DNA of 64,000 bases from Nephrocerus scutellatus (taxonomy: Eukaryota > Arthropoda > Insecta > Diptera > Pipunculidae): NCBI GenBank assembly GCA_947095585.1, contig OX352763.1, forward strand, positions 44,318,010-44,382,009, in the 5' to 3' direction. The notes beneath the pieces were generated by a model. It was not told the DNA's origin. It worked only from the letters and a program-made list of their open reading frames with translations, and searched no databases. Shown piece by piece: positions 10,701 to 21,064 of the stretch. Within the stretch, counting starts at the first letter, position 1. Each line of letters starts with the position of its first letter. The position numbers and the translations under genes were made by a program.

Positions 10701-12054
10701 TCTGATGGCATCAGTACACACTTGGGCAATTGCAGATATTGATCGAACGTTGAAACGATTTTGGGAGATAGAATCAGTTTCTTCCGTCATCAAACCACAA
10801 TCGCCAGAAGAAGAGTTCTGCGAACGCAAGTTCACGGAAACATTGAAACAGAGAAAGGAGGGAAGATTCATCGTGGAGCTTCCATTCATAAAGGCGCCGG
10901 ACTCCTTAGGGCAGTCCATGGGCAATGCAATTCGAAGAATGCGGAGCATGGAACGCCGATTCAGTCGTGACCCACAATTTCAAAAAATGTATCAGAGCAT
11001 CATGCTTTAACACCAAGAGCTCCATCACTTGAAGGAGATTCCACCAGAAGAGATCAACGACACCGGATTTTACTTACCACATCATGGTGTTCTTCAAAAT
11101 TCAAACAACAAACTAAAGCTAAGAGTTGTTTTCGACGGCTCCGCCAATGGCTCATCTGGGGCATCATTGAATGACTGCCTGGCCGTCGGTCCAACTGTAC
11201 AATCAACACTATATGCGATCTTGCTACGGTTCCGCGAGCACACCATAGTGTTCTCCTCAGATGTGGAAAAGATGTATCGCCAAGTACAGGTGTCAAAACC
11301 AGATACGAACTTTCAAAAGATCGTATGGCGTGCAGCTCCAACCGATCGGCTTCGTCACTACCGGTTGTCAACAGTGACGTATGGGCTGTCATCTGCACAA
11401 TTTTTAGCAACCAGGGCAATGAAGCAGATAGGCCAAGAGATCCAGGTCGGATCTCCGACAGCATCAAGGGCAATTCAACGAGACGTGTACGTAGACGATC
11501 TCATGACAGGTGCCGGCAGCGAACGTGAAGCAATCAAACTCAAAGATCAAATCACTCAGGCACTGAAGAAGCATGGTTTTATTCTCCGGAAATGGTCGTC
11601 AAACTCAACTGTCCTGCTAAACACAATAGCCAACATTGATAGAACAACCAATCCCAAGCAAATCGACGATCACAACGATGATGCTCATAAGTCTGTGAAG
11701 GTCCTAGGTATGACCTGGAACCCATCAACCGACGAGTTTACGTTCTCTGCGCAAGCAATTTGCCCTCCATAAGTGACGAAAGGGGTGATATTGTCCATGG
11801 CAAGTCGATTGTTTGATCCCCTTGGATGGCTGGCTCCCGTCGTCATCTTGGTCAAGATATTCATTCAGCAACTATGGGCAGCCAATCTCGACTGGGACGA
11901 TTGCCTGCCCAAACATCGAGCGAAAGAATGGCGGCGAATACATGAAGAAATGAAGGCGGTTGACACCATTCGAATCCCACGATTCATTTCAACCGTTCAA
12001 GCATCCAGGATACAAATGCACGGATTTTGTGATGCAAGGACAAATATTGTCTAG
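10700..12054 (+). pseudogene. BEL/Pao reverse transcriptase
   Basis: One frame, broken by TAA at 11008 and 11770, carries the RT domain that copies element RNA into DNA. It has YLPHHGVLQ, LRVVFDGSANG, SSDVEKMYRQV (palm motif A) and the catalytic box YVDD at 11488-11499 within RDVYVDDLMTG. The connection to RNase H follows after 11773 (SRLFDPLGWLAP), a hallmark block of Pao elements. The catalytic residues are intact; only stops and a later frameshift disable it. Confidence 0.88.
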
Positions 12055-12436
12055 ATTAATCTCGGCAAAAACAAAAGTTGCACCAATCAAACAAGCCACA
12101 TTGCCACGTCTGGAACTGTGCGGAGCTGTGCTGTTAACCAACCTGTTAAACCTCGTCAAAATGGAGACACAAACCAAAATCTCAGAGGTCCACTGTTGGA
12201 CAGATTCGAAAATTGTCTTGGATTGGCTCTCAAGTCATCCCAGACGCTGGAGCACCTTCGTTGGCAACCGCACAGCTGAAATCCTAGATTCATGGCCTCG
12301 TCAACATTGGAAACACGTGTCATCATCTGACAATTCAGCAGACTGTGCCTCGCGTGGTCTATCACCAACGAACCTTGCATCTCACAAGCTGTGGTGGAAG
12401 GGGCCTCACTGGTTAGTCCAATCAGCAGACAATTAG
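12000..12436 (+). pseudogene. BEL/Pao RNase H
   Basis: The start MHGFCDA lies in the RT frame, and the rest (LPRLELCGAVLL, then VHCWTDSKIVLDWL and SSDNSADCASRG) lies in the next frame, so a frameshift sits near 12045. The acidic residues of the RNase H fold (Asp of FCDA, Glu of LELCGA, Asp of WTDSK, Asp near SADC) are readable. It would remove template RNA during reverse transcription. A TAG at 12434 closes the frame. Confidence 0.8.
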
Positions 12437-12439
12437 CCC

Positions 12440-13532
12440 TGTCAACAAAGCAATTATGGGCTCATTGAAGAGGAAAGCAACCAGCTGTTCTCATTTACGA
12501 GTACAGTCCAAAACTCATGGTTAGATTACATGATTGAGAGGTATTCATCCCTCAGGAAACTTCAGAGAGTTCTAGCATACCTGATGCGCTTTATCTCCAA
12601 CATCAAAGGCCAGGCAAGAGTGAATGGAATTTACTTACGCAGAGAAGAAATTTTCAATGCAGCTCATGCAATCCACAAACATGAACAACTCAAATACTAC
12701 CAAAATGAAATAATGTCACTGAAATCCAACCAGGACATTGGCAAGGCCAGCAGCATCAAAACACTACATCCCTTCATCGACGAGGCTGGGATCATCCGTG
12801 TAGGAGGAAGGCTCAATGCTTCTCAAAGAAGTTCACGCGGATAACAAGCATGCAGGAGCCTCTCTGTCATTAGCCATAGCAAGACAGCAGGTATGGATAC
12901 CAGGAGGAAAAAGCAAGGTCAAGCAGGTCATTAGAAAGTGTGTCACCTGCTCAAGGTTCAGAGCGCAAATACAAACCCAATTAATGGGCAATATGCCACG
13001 CTGTCGATTCGAACTTGTCCGACCATTCCTAGCCACGGGCATAGACTATGCTGGACCACTCCTGATTCACTTGGCCAAAGGACGAGGGCAAAAGACATAC
13101 AAGGCGTATATATGCCTGTTCATCTGCCTGAGCACCAAGGCAATTCACCTGGAACTCGCCACTGATTTGACAAGTGACGCATTCATTGGCAGTCTCAAGA
13201 GATTCATTGCACGTCGAGGAGTATGCAAGGGAATTTACAGCGACAATGGCACAAACTTCATCGGAGCTGACAATCATTTGCGATCACAATTCAACAAAAT
13301 GATCAAGGGCTCAAACTCCATATCTGAATATTCGTTCAGACAACGCATAACGTGGCACTTCAATCCTCCCAGCGCCCCACATTTCGGCGGTATTTGGGAA
13401 GCAGGCATCAAATCCACAAAATTCCATCTGAAGCGAGTGATCGGGAAATCAATATTGACGTTAGAAGAAATGTACACACTCTTAGCAGAAATTGAAGCCA
13501 TTTTAAATTCCCGTCCGCTGTGTTCGCTCTAG
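12440..13532 (+). pseudogene. BEL/Pao integrase
   Basis: The N-terminal part (12440-12844) leads into a zinc-binding His/Cys region (HADNKHAG, then CVTCSRF) after a frameshift near 12830. The catalytic core is in frame 12816-13532 and has all three acidic residues: Asp 13044-13046 in GIDYAGP, Asp 13242-13244 in YSDNGTNF and Glu 13398-13400 in GGIWEAGIKS. A TAG at 13530 ends it where ILNSRPLCSL would continue. It joins cDNA to the host genome. Confidence 0.88.
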
Positions 13533-13558
13533 TCAGATGACATCGACATTCTGACTCC

Positions 13559-13977
13559 ATGACACTTCCTGATCGGTCATGCCACCACCAAGATACCAGA
13601 AGCCGACATCACACATCTAAAACAGTCACAGTCTGGCGCAGATGGAACATCGAGTATTTAACATCTCTCCAAGAGCGACACAAATGGCATTTGAAGGAAG
13701 CGCCAGCAAGAGTTGACGACGTAGTCGTCATCAAGGACAACATCTCACCACCAAGTCAATGGTTGCTAGGCAGAATCATCAAAACACATCCTGGAGGTGA
13801 CGGGCTCATCAGAGTTGTCACATTGAAGACAAAAAATGGTGAGATGAAGCGAATAAGCAAGCTCTGCATACTACCAGTAGCTGATCACGTATCGGATGTA
13901 GACCGATTGGAACCGCCCTCGGATGCCGCTTCGCTCGACCTCAAACCAGGCAACAGTCATAATGTTGAACGTAGTTC
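13559..13977 (+). pseudogene. C-terminal domain of BEL/Pao pol (DUF5641-like)
   Basis: After another frame change the sequence reads VTVWRRWNIEYLTSLQERHK, VDDVVVIKDNISPPSQWLLG and ISKLCILPV. This is the domain that normally follows the Pao integrase core. The frame runs on into the 3' LTR without meaning there. Confidence 0.75.
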
Positions 13978-13990
13978 AAGGGGGGCGGAA
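13978..13990 (+). promoter_or_regulatory. Polypurine tract
   Basis: The purine-rich tract 'aaggggggcggaa' lies immediately before the TG start of the 3' LTR. This is the expected second-strand primer of an LTR element. Confidence 0.8.
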
Positions 13991-14169
13991 TGTTCAGTTC
14001 ACTCGTGTGTTGTTGTGTTGTGGAAAATACGAAAACCCGTCATTGTCACAAATTACACGGACGATAGTATACAGGAATTTCAAGCATCGAATATAGATTG
14101 CACAAGAAACCTTTGCAATTGCATTATCATTCCTTTCTTGGGACAAACGCAACAATCGTTGCCCCAACA
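13991..14169 (+). repeat. 3' LTR of the BEL/Pao element
   Basis: 179 bp beginning 'tgttcagttcactc' after the polypurine tract and ending 'gccccaaca'. It agrees with 7877-8041 from its base 15 onward. Confidence 0.85.
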
Positions 14170-16320
14170 ACAGGTTCACTTTGTAGTTTCACTTGACTGG
14201 GGATCGGTTGGTCGTTCGTCGTTGCGTTTTTGTAATAACTTGTGTGTAATTGTTTTAAACTGTTGTTGACGAAACAGTTTTGCTTGACGACTCAAACATT
14301 GCAACTGCATTTTGTAATCAACAACTGATGTATCCCTTCCACCAGATTATTGAGAGTGATTTTATTCTTTGCAACCGGTTTTTCGTTGGCGAGTGTGACA
14401 AGAAGTTGTACGAATTTCTACATCGCGATGCGATTGCAGGCTGCAAAGAAAAATCAAACCCTTAAATTGATCACGGTGATGTCTTTGTCTTGTCTTGATG
14501 TCATTTGCAGACATTTATATCTCCTACAAAACATTGACTCTCGTCTGCCTAATAAGCTTTTTAATGGTGTGATTATCAAATCAAAAGTATCATCTTTTGG
14601 AGTTTTTGAAAGCAAAAAACTAAGGAATCTGTCATGTGAAACTCTATTAATTTTTCACATCTTGTCGTAATCTTTCAGTACTATTCTCACCTCTCGGAGA
14701 GACTTTTTTGAATAACTTAATAACTTAGGTTCCACAAATAAGTCTTCGTTTCGGAAACAGCCTTTATCGTGAGATTTTAGCGTTTGTGTGGGTAAATTAC
14801 TTTCGCCCAGAAATGCACAGTGCAATTTGAATTTATGTTAGTCATTAAGGTGATTTATTAGTGATTAAACCTATTCCTGCTTAACGATACGTATTTGTAC
14901 GACAATTCTTTGCGATGCTTTTATCTAGTGATGCAAAAGATTCTAGCATATATCGTTCTCTAGCATTCGTAAATCTGCTGCGCCATCTATTGTCATTGAG
15001 AGATTTGTACGACCCGCTGATTAAATAATATCCGCTTTCTTGTCTTAAGCTGTTTGTGCAAGAATATCCTTAGCTATATTGCAGTAAGTCAGATTTATTT
15101 GAATAATCTTAAGACTCATCTGCTTGTGATAGCTATCCTAAAGACCGGACAGTTGCTGCTGCCCGCTACATTCGCATCCTCGGTGTAGTCCATACTGCAA
15201 AATATGCAGAACTGCCTGGCGAAGTACCCATCATAGTTTAAATCAATAAAATCTTTTCGACCTCAAATTATGCTTTTATTTCCACGGAAATGTCCCTTTT
15301 GTGATCTCATCGATATTCCTTATCTCTACGCTGATACGCTGTATAAGAAGATTGTCTTTCTGGGTTACCTTGATCCTGCAAACTGCTTTCCCAATTTGTT
15401 CAATACGCAATAGCATCGTGTCTGGTCTTTCTATTGTTTTTTTTTGCCTGATGACAGCCTTCTTGCCAATAACGGCAGTCTTAACTTTTTGAACTTTGGC
15501 GGCGTCTTTTGTGCATTTTCCTTCTTCCATTTTTTGTTTGTTTTAACTTTGCTTGCTCGAGTGTAGCTTTTACCCAGGGGGAGTTAAACGAGGAGGTGTG
15601 TTTTTAAATCACCTCCCTTGCTTTCTCATCATTAAATGTTATAGCCAAGAACTCAAAGAGAGAGAGAGAGAATTATCCAGGTGCTTATACATATAAACAA
15701 GTAAGTTTGCTGCGACGTGCAAAGAAGTTTACTTTAGTTGTGAAAATCATCAGTTAATTAAACTAAGAGCGACAAAGTACCTTAGCAAAAAATAAAATAT
15801 CTTCCCGCTCGGACGCGAAGGAGAGCGTGTGTAAATCCAACTTTTAACTCGCCAAAAAAAAACTTTAAATATTGATAATTATATTCACCACAAAATTTTT
15901 AACGGCCAAAAAAAATTTATAAAATACTGCATAAAAAGTAAAAGGAGTGTTCGAAATGGTAAAAAAACGCATGACAAGTTTAATTTTTGACACTAAATTC
16001 GCCAGATATATTTTATGTGATCCACGATTAGTTATATTTCGTCTTCTTCTTTCGTTCTATGATGCGTCCGTTCTGTCAAGCGTAGCTGTATTCAATTATG
16101 CACGGACAGCTGCTAAAAATAACTTCTGTCTCCTTACATTTACATTTTTACAATATTTCTTATTATTGAGTACATAACATAATGTAAAAATACTATTGCT
16201 ACTTTTGTTTATAATTTCTATATTTTTTCTTTCTTTAGGGGTAACTGAAATCATTTTGATGCGGATGTGATATTACGAATGTAGCGGCATTATTTTGACA
16301 CGGTTGTGAAATTACGGTTA
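14170..16320. other. Region with no clear gene
   Basis: No domain, RNA gene or clear repeat could be assigned. A minus-strand frame at 15276-15530 (IERPDTMLLRIEQIG, then TQKDNLLIQRI) vaguely resembles LINE ORF1 sequence, but the match is too weak to call. AG-rich simple sequence occurs near 15655-15675. Confidence 0.4.
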
Positions 16321-16329
16321 TATCGGTTG

Positions 16330-16750
16330 GTTTTTTTTTTTTTTAAAACTCATTGCCAAGGGATAAGTCCCTGAATGACTTTCGTCACGGCAATAAGTTG
16401 GGCTATGCCCTTTATTAAAATTAAAAATTAAAATTTTATATAAAATAATCGTATCCTCTAAAGAACACTACGGTCGTCCTTCAGGAACTTGTTGACAGCT
16501 ATTTTGAAGGCCTGTAAATTATAAGATTCGGGAAATACGGAGTCAACCAATTGATTCCACATCGAAGTCACTCTCGGATAAAAAGACGATTTGAAGTGTT
16601 GGGTTCTACATGAGAACGGTTTTAAGGCAAATCTATGTTGATTAGACCTCAAACGAGTGTTATATGATATGAAATTAGTTTTATTAACTACCTTATCTAC
16701 TGAAGGATGAAGATGAAGGTTGAAGTGCTCATAAGCTTTTTATTGAATAT
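16330..16750 (-). mobile_element. LINE 3' fragment (CR1/Jockey-like C-terminus with poly-A)
   Basis: Minus-strand reading gives a C-terminal LINE peptide (16458-16652) with FYPRVTSMWNQLVDSVFP and LQAFKIAVNKFL. A 3' untranslated region follows with 'ttattgccgtgacgaaagtc' and a terminal A-run (T-run at 16330-16345 on the plus strand). The same 3' end is present in the opposite direction at 17058-17131. Only the 3' end of the element remains. Confidence 0.75.
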
Positions 16751-16974
16751 AAAATATATAATTAAAAAAATAAATAATTATTATCAATATTATCTACATT
16801 ATTTTTAAAATTTGTAATATTTTCTTGGTCAAGGTTAATTGTAGTTTTCCCTGACCATTATTCATTGACGAAAGCTCGCGTCGTTTTAGTTTTTCGTGTT
16901 CGTTTTTCCATATTGCTTTAACAATGAATCAGAGATAATTCTGAGAAAATAAATTGAAACCGGCTACAAACGTG

Positions 16975-17033
16975 AGAAATGTGATATATATTGTAAATCA
17001 CATTTCAATATTTACAATATATATCACATTTCT
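16975..17033. repeat. Perfect inverted repeat, 24-bp arms
   Basis: 16975-16998 ('agaaatgtgatatatattg...') and 17010-17033 are exact reverse complements around an 11-base centre, capable of forming a strong AT-rich hairpin. It lies between the two opposed LINE 3' ends. Confidence 0.9.
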
Positions 17034-17057
17034 TCGATTTTTATTTTATTTTGAATT

Positions 17058-17131
17058 TAACAAAGGGCTTAGCACAACCTATTGCCGTGACGCAAGTCAT
17101 TCATTGCCCTTGGCATTGAGTCTTTAAAAAA
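17058..17131 (+). mobile_element. 3' terminus of the same LINE family, plus orientation
   Basis: Contains 'ctattgccgtgacgcaagtc', 'gcccttggcattgagtc' and a terminal run of ten A. This matches the 3' end of the element at 16330-16420 read from the minus strand. Only the last ~70 bp are recognisable. Confidence 0.75.
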
Positions 17132-17492
17132 AAAACCTTATCTTTGCGATTCAGGCGACATCTGCATTATATTAGGAAGCTTAATTGAAAATTTAATTGT
17201 GAGCGAATTCCAAGATGAACTCACAAAAAATGTGACATTGTGGATCCTTAAGTTTAATCGACGGCCGAATTGGCGCTTTTTTAATAATCTTTTGAGTTTG
17301 ATTAGTTAATTCTTTATCGAAGTAATTGAAGAATAATAAATGGGAAAATAAATTCTAAAATTCTAAAATAAATTTTAATTCTCTTCATTTTTTATTTTAT
17401 TTTGTTCACGCGCGTTATTTTCGATACTCAATTTGTGAGTCAATACTTTATTGTAACTAAACTATTTTATCAATTCTTGGATAAGGTTATAT

Positions 17493-18085
17493 AGGTAACC
17501 GGTCGATTTAACTAGCACAATTCCACTGGACAAAATTCCACTTGCACAATTCCACTTGGCACAATTCCCATGGGGAACAATTTACTTGCACAATTTAATT
17601 TGCATTATAACTTGTATAGTTACACGGAAATGCAAATAAAGAAATAAACACATTAATATGTTATTTGCGTTGGCATGGTTTTAATTGTACAAAAAAAAAA
17701 CAATCGCGCTCGCGATTTACCACCCTAAAGGCGTTTAATATTTTATTTGCGTAGGCGTGGTTTTAATTGTACCGTGTATTGTATATCGCTGTTCATGGTT
17801 TTTTCTCGAATATTTTGCAATTTTTATATAACATTCGTATTCTTTTTTTAGGTAACTTTTTAAGTTTAACTTTTTTATAATAAAACGAATTCAACTTGCG
17901 CAATTCAACTTTTTGATAATTAGTGCGATTTACCACCCTAAATTCGTTTGATTATCAAAAAGTTAAATTGTGCAAGTTGAATTGTGCCAAGTGGAATTGT
18001 GCCCAGTGGAATAGTGCCAAGTGGAATTGTACCAGTGGAATTGTGTCTACAGGACTTGTGCTAGTGGAGTTGGCCTAGAATCGTT
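17493..18085. mobile_element. Foldback-like element with minisatellite inverted arms
   Basis: The left arm (17493-17590) consists of reverse-oriented copies of the 'aattgtgccaagtgg' motif and begins 'ggtaaccggtcgatt'. The right arm (17955-18075) consists of forward copies and ends near 'tgctagtggagttgg'. The centre also holds an inverted pair ('gcaattcaactttttgataat' and its partner around 17950). Long terminal inverted repeats built from short tandem repeats are the mark of Foldback elements. No transposase is present. The right part is repeated in each unit of the tandem array. Confidence 0.55.
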
Positions 18086-18883
18086 ATAAAGGTCTGGAAT
18101 TTTGAGAACTAAACAATTTCCCAAACGATATGTATCAAATTCGGTACGTAGGACTAAGATGCGACTATAAGCTTTGTTCCTATGGAAATTGTGGCATATG
18201 ACCAATAGGGTCTGGAATTTTGGAAACTTCGCGCGCGCGAATTACCACCCTCAATGCGTTTGATAATCAAAAAGTTTGTTCCTATGGAAATTCTGGCATA
18301 TGACCAATAGGTTATGGAATTTCGGGAAGTTCGCGCGCGCGAATTACCACTCTAAATGCGTTTGATTATCAAAAAGTTAATTTGTGCAAGTTGAATTGTG
18401 CCAAGTGGAATTGTGCCCAGTTGAATTGTGCCAAGTGGAATTGTGCCAGTGGAAATGTGTCTAGTGGAATTGTATCTAGTCGAATTGTGCTAGTGGAATT
18501 GGCCTGGAATCGTTATAAAGGTCTGGAATTTTGAGAACTAAGCAATTTCCGAAACGATATGTATGAAATTCGGTATGTAGGACTAAGATGCGACTATAAG
18601 ACTTGTTGCTAAGGAAATTTTTTATAATTAGCGCACGCTTCAAGGGATTTGTACCCTTATAATGCAATGCATAGGTACAGCGTGAGTTTGGAAATATTTG
18701 TATAAAAGGAAAGTTTTGTGGTTGTTGTTGATTTCACACCCGAGCACTGACAAACGAGAATATTATGCTCATAAACACACAAACATGGCTTTACATCTAG
18801 TATACATGTACATGTGAATGCAGCAGTATACGCCAACTGTGTATCACATGCACAGCATTGTACCTGAAATCTAGATCAATAGT

Positions 18884-18952
18884 GCCGTGCGAAAAATTCG
18901 AACCCGGTGTCCTCCGAGTGGGAGCCAATGGTTCTTGCCACTGCACCACTAA
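18884..18952 (-). repeat. Reversed tRNA-like SINE head in array unit 1
   Basis: On the minus strand this reads an A-box-like 'gtggtgcagtggcaagaac' and a B-box-like 'gggttcgaat', spaced as in a tRNA-derived pol III promoter. Units 2-4 keep the B-box half, but a 31-bp deletion removes the A-box side. Not a working tRNA: the acceptor stem does not close. Confidence 0.6.
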
Positions 18953-19008
18953 CACTGACTTATTGTACTCGTATGTTAAAGCTATATTAAATGCTTTTAT
19001 ATTAACTT

Positions 19009-19300
19009 GTGGGCACTGTGGCTCAGTCGATAAGAGCATGGACTTCTGAGCCGGAGCATCGTGGTTCGAATCCCGGTAACACCAAAAGTATTTTTCACTG
19101 TGTCCCACCTCTCGCAAAAGTCTGACAAACGTCCGAGAGCTATACCTTGTCACGGAAAGCTTCTCAATTCGCCGTTCGGATCCGGCCTTAAATTGTAGGT
19201 CCCTTCCATTGGGTCCAAAAAATTAACATGTGCAGCACAAATGGTCGCGAGAAGTTAGGCCTTGGACCGCAATGGTCTGTCGCGCCAAATATTATTATTA
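19009..19300 (+). mobile_element. tRNA-derived SINE, array unit 1
   Basis: Starts with a tRNA-like head: A box in 'tggctcagtcgataagagc' and a perfect B box 'ggttcgaatcc', with an Arg-like CTTCTGA loop between. It continues with a ~200-bp body ('gccgttcggatccggcc', 'gtgcagcacaaatggtcgcg') and ends in an ATT-rich tail. An independent copy at 59829-60103 with target-site duplications shows this is a mobile SINE family. Confidence 0.8.
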
Positions 19301-20906
19301 AAGACTGGTTTAAGAGTGTCTTGAGTTGGTCTTAAAGGGGATCTTGATGGGGTTTGAGAGGGTCTTAAGTGGATTCTTAGGAGGATTTTGAAGGTGTCCT
19401 TAGGAATCTTGAGCGGGGTCTGGAGAGGGTTTTGAGAGCTGTCTTGGGCGGATATTAGGTGGTCCTGACTGGGGTCATAAGGGAGTCTTGATGGGGGTTG
19501 TAATGTGGTCTTAACGGGATCTTGAGGGTGGTTTGAAAGGGGTTTTTAGGGGGCTTAGAGGGGTTCTTAGGTGGTCTTAGGTGGTTGATTTCAGGGGGTC
19601 TTGGGAGGGGTCAATTTACTTGCACAATTTAATTTGCATTATAACTTGTATAGTTACACGGAAATGCAAATAAAGAAATACACACATTAATATTTTATTT
19701 GCGTTGGCATGGTTTTAGTTGTACAAAAAAAAAACGATCGCACTCGCGATTTACCACCCTAAAGGCGTTTAATATTTTATTTGCGTAGGCGTGGTTTTAA
19801 TTGTACCGTGTATTGTATATCGCTGTTCATGGTTTTTTCTCGAATATTTTGCAATTTTTATATAACATTCGTATTCTTTTTTTAGGTAACTTTTTTAGTT
19901 TAACCTTTTTATAATAAAACGAATTCAACTTGCGCAATTCAACTTTTTGATAATTAGTGCGATTTACCACCCTAAATTCGTTTGATTATCAAAAAGTAAA
20001 ATTGTGCAAGTTGAATTGTGCCAAGTGGAATTGTGCCCAGTGGAATAGAGCCAAGTGGAATTGTACCAGTGGAATTGTGTCTACAGGACTTGTGCTAGTG
20101 GAGTTGGCCTAGAATCGTTATAAAGGTCTGGAATTATGAGAACTAAACAATTTCCCAAACGATATGTATCAAATTCGGTACGTAGGACTAAGATGCGACT
20201 ATAAGCTTTGTTCCTATGGAGATTGTGGCATATGACCAATAGGGTCTGGAATTTTGGAAACTTCGCGCGCGTGAATTACCACCCTCAATGCGTTTGATTA
20301 TCAAAAAGTTAATTTGTGCAAGTTGAATTGTGCCAAGTGGAATTGTGCCCAGTTGAATTGTGCCAAGTGGAATTGTGCCAGTGGAAATGTGTCTAGTGGA
20401 ATTGTATCTAGTCGAATTGTGCTAGTGGAATTGGCCTGGAATCGTTATAAAGGTCTGGAATTTTGAGAACTAAGCAATTTCCGAAACGATATGTATGAAA
20501 TTCGGTATGTAGGACTAAGATGCGACTATAAGACTTGTTGCTAAGGAAATTTTTTATAATTAGCGCACGCTTCAAGGGGTTTGTACCCTTATAATGCAAT
20601 GCATAGGTACAGCGTGATCTTGGGAATATTTGTATAAAAGGAAAGTTTTGTGGTTGTTGTTGAGTTCACACCCGAGCACTGACAAACGAGAATATTATGC
20701 TCATAAACACACAAACATGGCTTTACATCTAGTATACATGTACATGTGAATGCAGCAGTATACGCCAACTGTGTATCACATGCACAGCATTGTACCTAGA
20801 ATCTAGATCAATAGGGCCGTTCGAAAAATTCGAACCCGGTGTCCTCCGAGTGGGAGCCAATGGTTCTCGTATGTTAAAGCTATATTAAATGCTTTTATAT
20901 TAACTT

Positions 20907-21064
20907 GTGGGCACTGTGGCTCAGTCGATAAGAGCATGGACTTCTGAGCCGGAGCATCGTGGTTCGAATCCCGGTAACACCAAAAGTATTTTTCACTGTA
21001 TCCCACCTCTCGCAAAAGTCTGACAAACGTCCGAGAGCTATACCTTGTCACGGAAAGCTTCTCA
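20907..21064 (+). mobile_element. tRNA-derived SINE, array unit 2 (3' truncated)
   Basis: Same head as at 19009, with the B box intact. The body stops at 'aagcttctca' and jumps directly to the following minisatellite, losing roughly 130 bp. Confidence 0.8.

Larger units (their letters stand above)
7863..14169 (+). mobile_element. BEL/Pao LTR retrotransposon, complete in structure but inactive
   Basis: All parts of a BEL/Pao element are present in order: 5' LTR, tRNA primer-binding site, long repetitive leader, gag, aspartic protease, reverse transcriptase, RNase H, integrase, the C-terminal domain typical of Pao elements, polypurine tract and 3' LTR. The LTRs differ at about four positions over 165 bp but have unlike first 14 bases. 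The pol frame carries stops at about 10381, 11008, 11770, 12434 and 13530 and frame changes near 12045, 12830 and 13545. A 5-bp target-site duplication was not evident. Confidence 0.9.

Noticed and set aside
15276..15530. Lys-rich frame resembling LINE ORF1
   Set aside because: Similarity is limited to short, low-complexity segments.
19009..19080. A genuine tRNA gene
   Set aside because: A and B boxes are good, but the acceptor and anticodon stems do not pair well, and a SINE body follows in all copies.
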